Assembly: GCA_963662155.1 (NCBI GenBank)
Contig: OY759261.1
Location: 35,252,522 to 35,316,521 of the forward strand
Length of the DNA stretch: 64,000 nucleotides
Direction of reading: 5' to 3'
Source of the DNA: Lamellibrachia columna
Lineage: Eukaryota; Annelida; Polychaeta; Sabellida; Siboglinidae
Under the pieces are notes generated by a model that was given only the letters and a program-made list of their open reading frames with translations, was not told the origin of the DNA and did not search any database. Position numbers and translations under genes: made by a program. Of this stretch, positions 1 through 10,261 are shown in pieces (within the stretch, counting starts at the first letter, position 1; each line of letters starts with the position of its first letter).

Positions 1-393
1 AAAAACCACAGCACAAAATCTTATCATGGGGATATTACTATTTGAATTTCATCAAAAAAAGAAAGCAACAATTTAAATTTTCACCCTGCCACTAGGTAAT
101 TACTGAGTGGCTGTATGTCCCTATGTCCAAAACAAAAAAACAAAAATGAATCAAATATATTGAGAACTTTTACTTTTATGATTTTTTCCAACACTGGACA
201 ATGGGCGGAAATCACGTTAGCAACTTGCTGATATTTACATCAAAAAACAAAATTTGCAATTTGCAGAAATATTGACGTGAACGTAAAAGTGAACTGATCG
301 TCTCATGGTTTCTCTGTGTTCTCTTGTTATTTCTGTAAACTATTGCTGGAAGTTACTGAATGTCAAAATGTAAATTTTATTGTCTGATGAAAA
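1..393. other. AT-rich stretch without a recognised gene
   Basis: AT-rich sequence with short A/T runs. No open reading frame, RNA gene or repeat family is recognised here. Confidence 0.5.
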
Positions 394-820
394 TGTCAAA
401 CACCTGACAACCAATGATCTGCTTTCTCTTCCTGAATGAATGCGTGTGTTTAAATGTCAAACACCTGAAAACCAATTATCTGCTTTCTCTTCCTGAATGA
501 ATGTATGTGTTTAAATGTCAAACACCTGACAACCAATGATCTGCTTTCTCTTACTGAATGAATGCATGTGTTTAAATGTCAAACACCTGACAACCAATGA
601 TCTGCTTTCTCTTACTGAATGAATGCGTGTGTTTAAATGTCAAACACCTGACAACCAATGATCTGCTTCCTCTTACTGAATGAATGCATGTGTTTAAATG
701 TCAAACACCTGACAACCAATGATCTGCTTTCTCTTCCTGAATGAATGTGTGTGTTTAAATGTCAAACACCTGACAACCAATAATCTGCTTTCTCTTACTG
801 AATGAATGCGTGTGTTTCAA
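394..820. repeat. 61-bp minisatellite, about 7 copies
   Basis: The phrase TGTCAAACACCTGA recurs at 394, 455, 516, 577, 638, 699 and 760, an exact 61-bp spacing with few substitutions. The unit ends in TGTGTTTAAATG. In the last unit this phrase passes without a gap into the retrotransposon sequence that follows, so the array and the element share this short stretch. Confidence 0.9.
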
Positions 821-1275
821 TGCAAGGAGCATAGTAAATAAGAAAAACGAATTAAACATTATGGTACAAGATATTAACCCTCACATAACTGGTATAACCG
901 AATCATGGGCCAACAAAGACATATCAGATGCTGAGTTAGGACTGACACGATATGTAATGTTTAGTAGAGATCGAACATGTAGAAAAGGAGAGGGAGTTAT
1001 TTTATATATTAAAGAATCTATTCAGACTTACAAAATAAAATTAGAAAGGGAAGCAAATTGCGATGAAGCTGTTTGGTGTAATAGTTACAGGAAATTCAAC
1101 ATTAACTATTGGATTAGTTTACCGAAGTCCAAACATAAACGAAGAGGATCACACAAAAATACAAAACGCTATAAACGAAGTGAGTAAAGGGGAATGTATC
1201 ATAATGGGAGATTTTATACACAAAACAAAGTGAGATACTAGTGATGGAAATGAAAATCGTTACTACAGAATGATA
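810..1275 (+). mobile_element. Non-LTR retrotransposon endonuclease fragment (CR1-like)
   Basis: The translation starts with an N-A-R-S-I box, then ITESWANKDISDAELGL and a K-G-E-G-V-I-L-Y block, and a later frame has IIMGDF. This is the N-terminal half of the APE-type endonuclease of a CR1/L2-type LINE ORF2. A second copy of the same family lies at 35.88 kb. Compared with that copy, about 2 bases are missing near 1080, which breaks the frame, and a TGA interrupts the part after IIMGDF. No reverse transcriptase follows. It is an inactive fragment whose 5' side is fused to the 61-bp minisatellite. Confidence 0.8.
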
Positions 1276-1990
1276 CTAAAGTCGGCCGGAACCCATTTCG
1301 CACTAGTAACGCGTGTTGAATTCGGCCCAGTGGTCACTCCTAGGGTTAATAATGATTGGATTTGATGCGGTCTGTCGCAACATGGTCTTATTTTGTATAT
1401 GTTTTGAGCGACAAGACTTGTTGGCAAATGACAAACTGGCAAGTCTAGTCTCAAGTCAATGACCTCCAAGTCCATGTCAAGTCTCAAGTCATCTCCCTGA
1501 ATTCCAAGTCAACTCCAAAGTAATGAAAATGAGTGACTCGAATGACATATTGGTGGGTGTTCACAGGTTTCGGTGAACAATGGTGTTATGGTCTCAACTT
1601 TTAGGTTACTAAAGTATATAGAGTAGGAATTTTAGCAAGTAGTGTATTCCAATGCTGCAGTGTATGCAACTAGGCATTGTGTCGAGTATTGTCGGTGATG
1701 GGTTAATGTATTAAAGTGCTGTTGGCGATGCCATGAATTGTCTTGTGTTGTAGGAATATTACTACATGTACAGCATTGCTATGTCGAAATGTGGGCTCTG
1801 GGAACATTGTGTCCAGGCGGCTTTGTATGAGGCTCAGCCACAGGCTTGGTATATGTTACAGGGTCCACATTCATGTTCTTAATTGGAATAGTATGCCATT
1901 AGGCATACACTTAATAAATGTCACTCATTTGGCCTTTTCGTATCTTTACATCTGGCTTGCGTTGTTGATTGCATAAATGCATTTATGGCA
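1276..1990. other. No gene recognised
   Basis: Unique-looking sequence with only short uninformative open frames on both strands. Around 1420-1500 there are imperfect repeats of CAAGTC/AAGTCAA. Nothing else could be supported. Confidence 0.4.
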
Positions 1991-2285
1991 AAATCAAATG
2001 AATAAAGATATCACACCTGACTCAAATGAGCCCTGAACGCGGTGAAATCTCGTTTGACTATTATTATTGGCGCGTAAGGCAGAAACATGACTTCTCCACT
2101 TCTGTCAGCCAGGCCCCAGCTGAGGTGCTTTTCCTGTAATACTATTTTCTTCCATGTTGTTTTTTGGTTGTTTTCATTTTCCTTTGGGGACCATCTCAAG
2201 GCTGTTTTGGTTATATTGTCATCATCCTTTGATAAAATGTTTGACTGTGGCAGCAACAATCTATGCAGAGACTTACCCATGGCAG
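1990..2285 (-). mobile_element. Degraded LINE 3' coding end
   Basis: On the minus strand the frame reads ITKTALRWSPKENE followed by a K-T-T-W-K-K block and LSWGLADRSG. It matches in layout the C-terminal tail of a common animal LINE (a basic G-R-P-K-T-T-W-R-type segment, then a D-R-x-x-W-R segment). A frame change is needed to follow the tail further. It is a short, inactive remnant with no catalytic domain. Confidence 0.55.
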
Positions 2286-2414
2286 CAATATCTGTATTTC
2301 CTTCTTCAGGTCGACATTTGCCTTCTTGTCAGCAAGACCCTTCTCCAGGCAAGCTGAAACAAGACCACAAGATTTCAGTGGGAAACAATTTCAGCAAACA
2401 CTACCTTCAAAGAG

Positions 2415-3136
2415 ATGGTCGGCATGGAAACAGTACTTTCAATGAGGTGGTTCCATGGAAACACTACCTTTAGTGAGTTGGTTGGCACAGAAACTCTACC
2501 TTGAATGAAGTGCTCAGCATGGAAACACTACCTTCCATTAGTTGGTCGGCATGGAAAGACTACCATCAATGAGTTGGTTGGCATGGAAAGACTACCTTCA
2601 ATGAGTTGGTTGGCATGGAAACACTACCTTCAATGAGTTGTTCGGCACGGAAAGACTACCTTCAATGAGTTGGTGTACACAAAAACACTACCTTCAATTA
2701 GTTGGTTGGCATGGAAACACTACTTTCAATGAGTTGACCGGAACAGAAACCCTTCCTCAATGAGGTGGTTGGCACAGAAACACTTCCTTCAATGAGGTGG
2801 TCGGCACAGAAACACTTCCTTCAATGAGGTGGTCAGAACAGAAACACTTCCTCAATGAGGTGGTTGGCACAGAAACACTTCCTTCAATGAGGTGGTCGGC
2901 ACAGAAACACTTCCTTCAATGAGGTGGTCAGAACAGAAACACTTCCTCAATGAGGTGGTTGGCACAGAAACACTTCCTTCAATGAGGTGGTCGGCACAGA
3001 AACACTCCCTTCAATGAGGTGGTTGGCACAGAAACACTTCCTTCAATGAGGTGGTCGGCACAGAAACACTCCCTTCAATGAGGTGGTTGGCACAGAAACA
3101 CTTCCTTCAATGAGGTGGTCGGCACAGAAACACTCC
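2415..3136. repeat. 32-bp minisatellite, about 22 copies
   Basis: The unit carries TGAGGTGGTCGGCACAGAAA, and neighbouring starts such as 2761 and 2793 are 32 bp apart. Left-hand units are more divergent (GAGTTGGTTGGCATGG) and right-hand units more homogeneous, as expected if the array is being renewed from its right side. Confidence 0.85.
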
Positions 3137-3653
3137 CCCATCTTCAAGTCCTTCACCATGTAGTCAGCAAACTTATCAATGTGACCGGACTCTTTGAAAT
3201 GACACCACATTCAGTTCTCCACTGGCACATACAGATTCAACATCAGTGTTTGGCAGCAGAGATTTACAATTGGACAGGAACCTGGCACTCAACCTAACCC
3301 TAAACTTCAATCTACATTTCTGTATGAATGAGAAATGTCATCTCAATAAGAGATGACATTAGCCTTGCAAACACTTCCCAAGCTAACACTACACTACTAC
3401 ACAGGTAGGCAGTCAGCCTTCAGTATCAACGCAATTTGTATAATTAACTGTTACAATGCTGCAACAATAAAAAACAAGAATTCTTTTATTTTACACTTTC
3501 TACACACCAGAAAAATCAAAACCTTTGTAGAACAGAATAGAATATAGTTGTAATGTAAACGGTTTCCTTTTTTCAACAATTACAAAGGGAAAAAAATTCA
3601 CATTCCAACTATTTTTAAAAATACTGTTGACAAGAATTGACACAGCAACCTAC
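3137..3653. other. No gene recognised; downstream intron of the GARS-like exon
   Basis: AT-rich sequence. The next glycyl-tRNA synthetase exon (usual continuation SGHVD.F.D) would be expected on the minus strand in this direction, but I do not see it here or anywhere from 1 to 3653. Confidence 0.4.
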
Positions 3654-3795
3654 TTGAGAATGACCTCTGGGGTAAGGATGGAACAGTCGACCTCCAGCAT
3701 CTGATCTTCCAGCACAAAGTGGTTGCACCACACCTGCAGTAGGTTAGTCTTCATGGCGCACCCCATGGGCACAAAGTCATACAACCCAGCCACAC
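3654..3795 (-). pseudogene. GARS1: GARS-like exon with motif 1 region
   Basis: The exon is 142 bp. The minus-strand acceptor TTACAG precedes GTGTGGCTGGG and the donor is AA|GTAGGT. Translation gives [33 protein letters not shown] and ILTPEVILK, closely matching the human order SGLYDFGPVGCALK ... LEIDCTMLTP. Two normally conserved positions are altered (V for G after DF, and C for R after VW). The frame is open. Confidence 0.8.
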
Positions 3796-4740
3796 CTGTA
3801 ACATGTAACATTACCACTGTTACAATGCTACCACACCAGTAACATGTAACACCATCATAGTTAAATGCTGCCACACCTGTAACATGTAATACCATCATAG
3901 TTACAATGATGTCACACCTGTAATGTGTAACACAATCATGGCTACAACCCAGCCACACCTGTAACATGTAACACCATCATAGTTAAATGCTGCCACACCT
4001 GTAACATCATCATTGTTAAATGCTGCCACACCTGTAACATGTAACACCATCATAGTTACAATGATATCACACCTGTACCATGTAACACAATCAAGGCTAC
4101 AACCCAGCCACACCTGTAACATGTAACACCATCATTGTTACAACCCATCCTCACCTGTAACATGTAACACCATCATAGTTACAATGATGTCACACCTGTA
4201 CCATGTAACACCATCAAGGCTACAACCCAGCCACACCTGTAACATGTAACACCATCATTGTTACAACCCATCCTCACCTGTAACATGTAACACCATCATA
4301 TTTACAATGCTGCCACACCTGTAACATGCAACACCACCATAATTACAATGATATCACACATGTACCACACAACACCATCATGGTTACAACCCAGCCACAT
4401 CAGTAACATGTAACACCATCACTGTTACAATGGTGTCATACATATAACACCATCACTGTTACAATGGTGTCATACATATAACACCATCATGGTTACAACC
4501 CAGCCGCACCCGTAACATGTAATGCCATCACTGTTACAATGATGTCACACATATAATACCATCATTGCTACAACCCAGCCACACCATTAACATGCAACAT
4601 CATCATGGTTACAGTGCTATCACACCTGTAACATCATCACTGTTACAACCCAGCAACGCTTGTAACAAATTAGTTACAGTGTGGTCATACTTGTAAAAAA
4701 GTAACACCATCACTGTTACAACCCACACTTGTAACGTGTC
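3796..4740. repeat. About 41-bp minisatellite built on a splice acceptor
   Basis: Imperfect units of about 41 bp contain CAGCCACACCTGTAACATG and ACACCATCAT. Read on the minus strand, many units contain TTACAGGTGTGGCTGGGTT, which is the acceptor and first bases of the exon at 3654-3795. The array therefore starts exactly at the exon edge. Units with GATGTCACACC or GCTGCCACACC alternate with this form. Confidence 0.85.
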
Positions 4741-4895
4741 ATCACTGTTTGTGTCATCACAACCTTATGAGTCATGCCACATATATAACAAGTAACAATA
4801 TCACGGTTACTACCTCACCTCTCCACACATGTAAGTGATGTAACATCATCTTGGAGTTGTTAAAATGTGTGTTTTCAACACCATGCAGTATCACA

Positions 4896-5000
4896 GCATC
4901 TCTCACCTCCATAGCTGGACAAGTTCATGTCATCTCTCACCTCCATAGCTGGACAAGTTCATGTCATATCTCACCTCCATAGCTGGACAAGTTCATGTCA
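4896..5000. repeat. GARS1: 34-bp repeat x3 containing a GARS exon end
   Basis: Three units read CTCACCTCCATAGCTGGAC followed by AAGTTCATGTCAT. On the minus strand this is GTCCAGCTATGGAG|GTGAGAG, the 3' end and donor of the GARS-like exon otherwise found at 6701 and 7958. The rest of that exon is absent here, so only its donor edge has been copied. Confidence 0.8.
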
Positions 5001-6105
5001 TCTCCATAGAGTTACATCATTAATCATCCCCCTATAAACGAGAGTGATAAGCCAGCTCACTGCTGTGAAGCGGGCGTGGACCAATGGCCTGCATTTCGTT
5101 GCAAGGCAGAAACAGTTGCATCCACTGCATGACACAGGGTAGTACTGTTTATAGTGTGAATATAGCATGTTACAAATAGTTGTCTAACATAAGTAAGTAA
5201 GTAAGTACGTTAGTAAGTAAATTTATTCCCTCACCATCATCATTTACAATATAAGGCAAACAAAAGCAATGAAGTTGAGGTGGCTACCAGAGAAGTGTAA
5301 ACTTATCGGGCCAGTAGCCAGTGAAGATGACACCAGGAACCAATTAACTTTAAGATTTGTCATTGTCATTTGTTCTTAATAGGGCATGGCCACCAGACTG
5401 ATTAATAATTTGGGTGAGGGTGGTCCCAGCAGTTGTGTTATAAGTGTGGGCAGTTGGGTTGTTCATACTGGAGTGAGCATCGTGCATTAGTGTTAAACTC
5501 TCCAAGACAAACATTTTGGAGGCTTGCTGGAAAAAGTTGTGGGACAACGAATATGGTTATATCCTGGGTGGCTTACAGCTGTATGAATCGACAGAAGACA
5601 GGACCTAACATATAATTATTTCTAACATATAATTATTTTCAGGTAATTTATGTCGCAAATGTGTATATGTGAACGAGTGTAACAGTTTCGAAAATGTTCT
5701 GAAATATCAATATATTACAGATACGTTCGTTTTTCTTGGGGGTAACATACATTCAGTGTTTCCCAGTAATCACATTGATTGGGTGCAACATAAAATGTTA
5801 TAGGGGTAGGATTCGGTTTTATAAATATCTTTAACTCTTTTTTAAAACTCTACTAGATGTTAGCTCATTAATAAGATTTTTGTTCTTTATTAAGTCATCT
5901 GCATTTAATGAGGCTCTCCCCTTTTTGGTCGTCGTTTGCCTTTTCATCGTTGTATGAACCACTATCATGTAACTCATTCTGTATACATTGCAACATTCAT
6001 TGCATTCTATGCATTTGTTTGACAAACCATGTGAAAGGTTGCCTATTAAAACAATTGACAGCTTAAATGAAAGAGCACATTTCTTTACAGGAGGAGTGTC
6101 CTTGG
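5001..6105. other. No gene recognised; one dispersed repeat
   Basis: CATAGAGTTACATCATTAAT near 4986-5006, with CCCCTATAAAC just after, recurs inverted at about 9880-9915, so a dispersed repeat is present. A GTAAGTAA run occurs around 5192-5222. Open frames are short and not protein-like. Confidence 0.4.
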
Positions 6106-6623
6106 GCAATTTGGCCAGATCACATTCGAGAAAGATCTTGATCTGCAGTTGGAAATGGGTGTGATAAAGCAGCTGGGGAATGTGTTGGAAGATGGGAAAA
6201 GAATATTTTTGGGACCTTAGAGAAAAATGTCTAACAGGGTTTAATGAGATTTTTACCACTTGCAGTCATAAGCTAATACATGTATAGAGCACTTCAGAAA
6301 GTTCAGTTTCGATCATGTTTAATGGTACTACTGTTACAGTTAATATGTTATGATATTTGATATACAAGGTGTATGGATATATTGTGCATGTAATAAGGTA
6401 TTAGGTATATATAGCTATATAGTAATAATCTCTTAATAGTACCGTATATCTATAGATAACAAAGACTGGGTGCTGTACAGTATACACACTGGGCCTCCAG
6501 TGGGTTCTTGCCGTGCAGCAGCATGAATGTCACTGGTCCATGCCTGCATCACTTTATCATGTGTCAACTGATAAGGGCTCAGCGGTCTTGTTTTACTAAC
6601 GGGTGTTCTATTTGTCTGTGGTC

Positions 6624-6725
6624 ATCTCTCACCTCCATAGCTGGACAAGTTCATGTCATCTCTCACCTCCATAGCTGGACAAGTTCATGTCATCTCTCAC
6701 CTCCATAGCTGGACAAGTTCATGTC
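6624..6725. repeat. GARS1: 34-bp repeat x3 at a GARS exon donor
   Basis: Units begin ATCTCTCACCTCC at 6624, 6658 and 6692. The third is contiguous with the exon body, and the other two lie in the downstream intron. Each unit carries a GTGAGAG donor on the minus strand. Confidence 0.85.
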
Positions 6726-6804
6726 GTAGAACTTGTTTGAACAGATTCTCCAGCTTCGCCCGATCGACTATCTCGCCTTCCAGCTGCTTCGTCATGTCCA
6801 GGAT
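6701..6804 (-). pseudogene. GARS1: GARS-like catalytic-domain exon, copy A
   Basis: The minus-strand acceptor TTTCCCAG precedes ATCCTGGACATG. Translation gives ILDMTKQLEGEIVDRAKLEN and LFKQ, then one frame further FYDMNLSSYG and the donor G|GTGAGA. Human GARS has DDIVDRAKMED followed by FFYDQAFAIYGG at this place. The frame break falls between LFKQ and FYD, and the exon is 104 bp where phase requires a length one more than a multiple of three. Confidence 0.8.
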
Positions 6805-7161
6805 CTGGGAAACATCAAGATTATAATTAACATAACATATCTGGTAATACCTTACCTTAGGATGGTTCTAATCACAGGGTCAGTTTGGTTCCTCAATGAT
6901 CAGATCTTTGTCTTCAGAATCTAGTTCCAATCCTTAGTAATAGTGGTGCTTTATAATCATATAAAATCACCTTATTAGACAAGAACTTGTCCAGGCAGTT
7001 TTGTAAACAAGTTTACAGATTTGGCGTGTACTACTGATTCGGGGAGGTTATTCCATGGTTCAGAAGCTCAGGTAACTGGTTTATAAAGTGACAAATTTAT
7101 TGAGTGCCATCATAAAATAACAAACAATAAAGCCAGTCTTGGACAGAATTTCACCACCCAC

Positions 7162-7259
7162 TGTGTCTTCCAGTTTCTTCCTGTGTTTCAGTTGTGTAAT
7201 AGCTGCCTCGACATCATTTTCTGGAGCTGTCTTTTCCTTCAGGTCCGTACAACATCACC
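7162..7259 (-). pseudogene. GARS1: GARS-like WHEP-domain exon, copy A
   Basis: Acceptor ATTTAG, then GGTGATGTTGTACGG. After a one-base gap the frame reads LKEKTAPENDVEAAITQLK and HRKKLEDT, then the donor GTGGGT. Human GARS has GDLVRKLKEDKAPQVDVDK and AVAELKARK here, which is the WHEP tRNA-binding helix pair. Restoring one base gives a 99-bp phase-0 exon, so the exon is real but its frame is broken. Confidence 0.78.
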
Positions 7260-7880
7260 CTAAATACAGAGATTTATGAATCTTTGACACAAGACAAAAT
7301 GTGCCATATAATATGAATGATAGATCATTTAGTTGAATTACCAGTACAATAGGGTAATTTCAGCAATTTGGCCAGATCACATTCGAGAAAGATCTTGATC
7401 TGCAGTTGGAAATGGGTGTGATAAAGCAGCTGGGGAATGTGTTGGAAGATGGGAAAAGAATATTTTTGGGACCTTAGAGAAAAATGTCTAACAGGGTTTA
7501 ATGAGATTTTTACCACTTGCAGTCATAAGCTAATACATGTATAGAGCACTTCAGAAAGTTCAGTTTCGATCATGTTTAATGGTACTACTGTTACAGTTAA
7601 TATGTTATGATATTTGATATACAAGGTGTATGGATATATTGTGCATGTAATAAGGTATTAGGTATATATAGCTATATAGTAATAATCTCTTAATAGTACC
7701 GTATATCTATAGATAACAAAGACTGGGTGCTGTACAGTATACACACTGGGCCTCCAGTGGGTTCTTGCCGTGCAGCAGCATGAATGTCACTGGTCCATGC
7801 CTGCATCACTTTATCATGTGTCAACTGATAAGGGCTCAGCGGTCTTGTTTTACTAACGGGTGTTCTATTTGTCTGTGGTC

Positions 7881-7982
7881 ATCTCTCACCTCCATAGCTG
7901 GACAAGTTCATGTCATCTCTCACCTCCATAGCTGGACAAGTTCATGTCATCTCTCACCTCCATAGCTGGACAAGTTCATGTC
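7881..7982. repeat. GARS1: 34-bp repeat x3, second copy
   Basis: Same three units as at 6624, shifted by 1257 bp, again overlapping the donor edge of the exon. Confidence 0.85.
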
Positions 7983-8061
7983 GTAGAACTTGTTTGAACA
8001 GATTCTCCAGCTTCGCCCGATCGACTATCTCGCCTTCCAGCTGCTTCGTCATGTCCAGGAT
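7958..8061 (-). pseudogene. GARS1: GARS-like catalytic-domain exon, copy B
   Basis: Same sequence as 6701-6804, with the same frame break between LFKQ and FYD, so the lesion predates the duplication. Confidence 0.8.
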
Positions 8062-8418
8062 CTGGGAAACATCAAGATTATAATTAACATAACATATCTG
8101 GTAATACCTTACCTTAGGATGGTTCTAATCACAGGGTCAGTTTGGTTCCTCAATGATCAGATCTTTGTCTTCAGAATCTAGTTCCAATCCTTAGTAATAG
8201 TGGTGCTTTATAATCATATAAAATCACCTTATTAGACAAGAACTTGTCCAGGCAGTTTTGTAAACAAGTTTACAGATTTGGCGTGTACTACTGATTCGGG
8301 GAGGTTATTCCATGGTTCAGAAGCTCAGGTAACTGGTTTATAAAGTGACAAATTTATTGAGTGCCATCATAAAATAACAAACAATAAAGCCAGTCTTGGA
8401 CAGAATTTCACCACCCAC

Positions 8419-8516
8419 TGTGTCTTCCAGTTTCTTCCTGTGTTTCAGTTGTGTAATAGCTGCCTCGACATCATTTTCTGGAGCTGTCTTTTCCTTCAGG
8501 TCCGTACAACATCACC
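8419..8516 (-). pseudogene. GARS1: GARS-like WHEP-domain exon, copy B
   Basis: Same sequence as 7162-7259, with the same missing base after GDVVR. It is the most upstream GARS exon recognised; the preceding first exon is not seen to the right. Confidence 0.78.
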
Positions 8517-9067
8517 CTAAATACAGAGATTTATGAATCTTTGACACAAGACAAAATGTGCCATATAATATGAATGATAGATCATTTAGTTGAATTACCA
8601 GTACAATAGGGTAATTAATGTCAATACAATTCACCACACGGCACGCTAATCCCTAATATTGTGCTAATTAAGACTTGAAGTGTGTCCCCTGCTGTCAGAA
8701 TCGACCAAGATTTACACCATAGGCACTTGAAGTTAGGAAAAATATCAATTTTTCATAATATTGTGCTACTCAAAAAAATTACCAAAAAGGCTATTACCAC
8801 CGTTGCCGTTGGTGTTGTTAGTGGCGAATAGTGCCAAATAATTATATAATAGTGGTGCACCGGCAGTCATCTAATTACATTGGCGTACGTGCACATGTGA
8901 ATTACATTCTCACAGCAAATACAAAAATCAATGTACAGTCAGAGTCATGCAATATTAGTTATATATCATAATTTTAAAAGATAATATGTATAGTGATGCT
9001 GGTTTGTAATTCAAACCACGCATGAAAACATTCGACTTCCCAGTTATCGCCTACGCTCGGCACACAA

Positions 9068-9108
9068 ACTAGTTTCAAACTAGACCCGTGCAGCACGTGT
9101 CACGTGCT
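9068..9108. promoter_or_regulatory. Two adjacent palindromes, one made of two E-boxes
   Basis: CTAGTTT-C-AAACTAG is followed by AGCACGTG-T-CACGTGCT. The second contains two CACGTG E-boxes, the bHLH-type binding core. It lies upstream of the GARS-like exons on their strand. A regulatory role is inference; chance or a transposon end is possible. Confidence 0.3.
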
Positions 9109-9569
9109 AGATACTACAATCGTTTAAGTGTTTCATGACGCAATTAATCGCGGTGATGTGGTAATTAAATACTAATTATCTTACTTCGAACTGCGGCGAA
9201 TACAAGACGGCCAAAATGTGGCGAATGAGACGAAAGCGCAAGACGGCAAGTGCCGGGACGTGGTCGTGGAACGCATTCTGAAATTCTAGCAATGACTTTT
9301 GACAAGATATAGATACTATTTCAGAGGTCTAAGCCTATTCATGATAAGAGTACATGATTGTATATCTAACGAAATGCAGATGTGATATGTGATAGGTAAA
9401 ACTTGTTTGTTAAAAGACCACCATTTCGATGTGCACCTACAGTGGTGACACGTAGTGGAGCGAAATGAACTAGCAACAGGCAGGGGAAGGCATAGGCAAA
9501 AAAATTCGCCCCGCTCTTCGTCTCTGGGGCGAAAGTCCCGTACGGCATTTGCTAAAGCATGGTTTTGGC

Positions 9570-9597
9570 AGTTCCGTAGCCATTTGGCTACGGAACT
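9570..9597. other. Perfect 12-bp stem hairpin
   Basis: AGTTCCGTAGCC, a four-base loop ATTT, then GGCTACGGAACT: a perfect inverted repeat without mismatch. No T-run follows, and a bacterial-type terminator is not expected here. Confidence 0.75.
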
Positions 9598-10261
9598 AAT
9601 AACTTAAGTTTTAAAACCGATACGCACTAACCGTTTCACATGTGTATTCTGTGACATACAACCGACAATTGGGCGTCAAGAAACTGAAGAAATGTGCTCC
9701 AACTAATTACTTATGAGTACTTTTATCGGTGACATAGAAAACATTTCACAATTAGCCGCCATACTGTGCACGTGATGTTGCCTTTGGGTCACATGATCAA
9801 ACGCGATTTCGTGTAGAATGAGGCCAGAATGGGCCAGCAGCACATAAATAAATAAAACACCCGTTAGTAAGTTAATAGTTTATAGGGGCATTATTAATGA
9901 TGTAACTCTATGGCCAGCAGACGGCAATTCTTAGCGTGACCTTATATAGATCTATGGAAATCCCGCATGCTTTTCTCGCTCACAACAACATCCGGTTATA
10001 TACAAACCTTGACAAGCACATGCGTTCTGACAAAAAGGTAATAATTTCACACTTTTACATGGTTATTGTCAGGTAACTTTAGTGATATACATATAAGAAT
10101 GCATACAGACACGAAAGACGTGTTTATTGCTCTGTTTAAGGCGTTTTTGTAAGGTTTCACGTTTCATGAAAATACTTACGCTTTTGATCAACGAGATCTT
10201 CGCCTCTACTACAGTAAAAGCCAGATAGAAAAAAAATTGTAGGGCGATTGACTTTGCCTAG

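Larger units (their letters stand above)
6106..7362. repeat. Tandem duplication unit A (1257 bp)
   Basis: This segment and 7363-8616 match at an exact 1257-bp offset. Stretches compared by eye (left edge, the 34-bp triplets, both exons, right edge) were identical. The left edge shared by both copies is GCAATTTGGCCAGATC and the right edge is CAATAGGGTAATT. The unit carries one catalytic-domain exon and one WHEP exon of the GARS-like locus. Confidence 0.93.
3654..8516 (-). pseudogene. GARS1: Partial, decayed glycyl-tRNA synthetase gene
   Basis: Minus-strand exons match the N-terminal half of cytosolic glycyl-tRNA synthetase, the class II enzyme that charges tRNA-Gly. In gene order they are a WHEP-domain exon (8419-8516), the start of the catalytic domain (7958-8061), second copies of both (7162-7259 and 6701-6804), and the exon with motif 1 (3654-3795). 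Splice phases agree between successive exon types (0, then 1, then 2). The WHEP exon is one base short of a 99-bp frame, and the catalytic exon needs a frame change before FYDMNLSSYG. Both lesions occur in both copies. The motif 1 exon keeps its frame but has VPMG where GPVG is usual and WC where WR is usual. The first exon and everything after motif 1 are not visible. I read it as a pseudogene or relic; sequencing error in the parent unit is the alternative. Confidence 0.72.
7363..8616. repeat. Tandem duplication unit B (1257-bp period)
   Basis: Second copy of the unit at 6106-7362, in the same orientation and adjacent. Right of 8616 the two flanks differ, which fixes the end of the duplication. 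Near-identity implies either a recent duplication or an assembly artefact. Confidence 0.93.
8617..10255. other. No gene recognised; palindromes noted
   Basis: Mixed AT-rich sequence with a GC-richer stretch at 9.0-9.6 kb. It holds three perfect or near-perfect palindromes (listed separately) and the dispersed repeat also seen inverted at 4.99 kb. No exon of the GARS-like gene could be identified here, although its first exon would lie in this direction. Confidence 0.4.

Noticed and set aside
394..820. CRISPR array
   Set aside because: Units are head-to-tail without unique spacers, and the genome is eukaryotic. The same applies to the 29-, 33-, 48- and 54-bp arrays.
2087..2473. 128-codon plus-strand frame
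   Set aside because: It overlaps a recognisable minus-strand LINE remnant and runs into the 32-bp minisatellite.
9570..9597. Transcription terminator
   Set aside because: The perfect hairpin is not followed by a T-run and intrinsic terminators are not used for such genes in animals.
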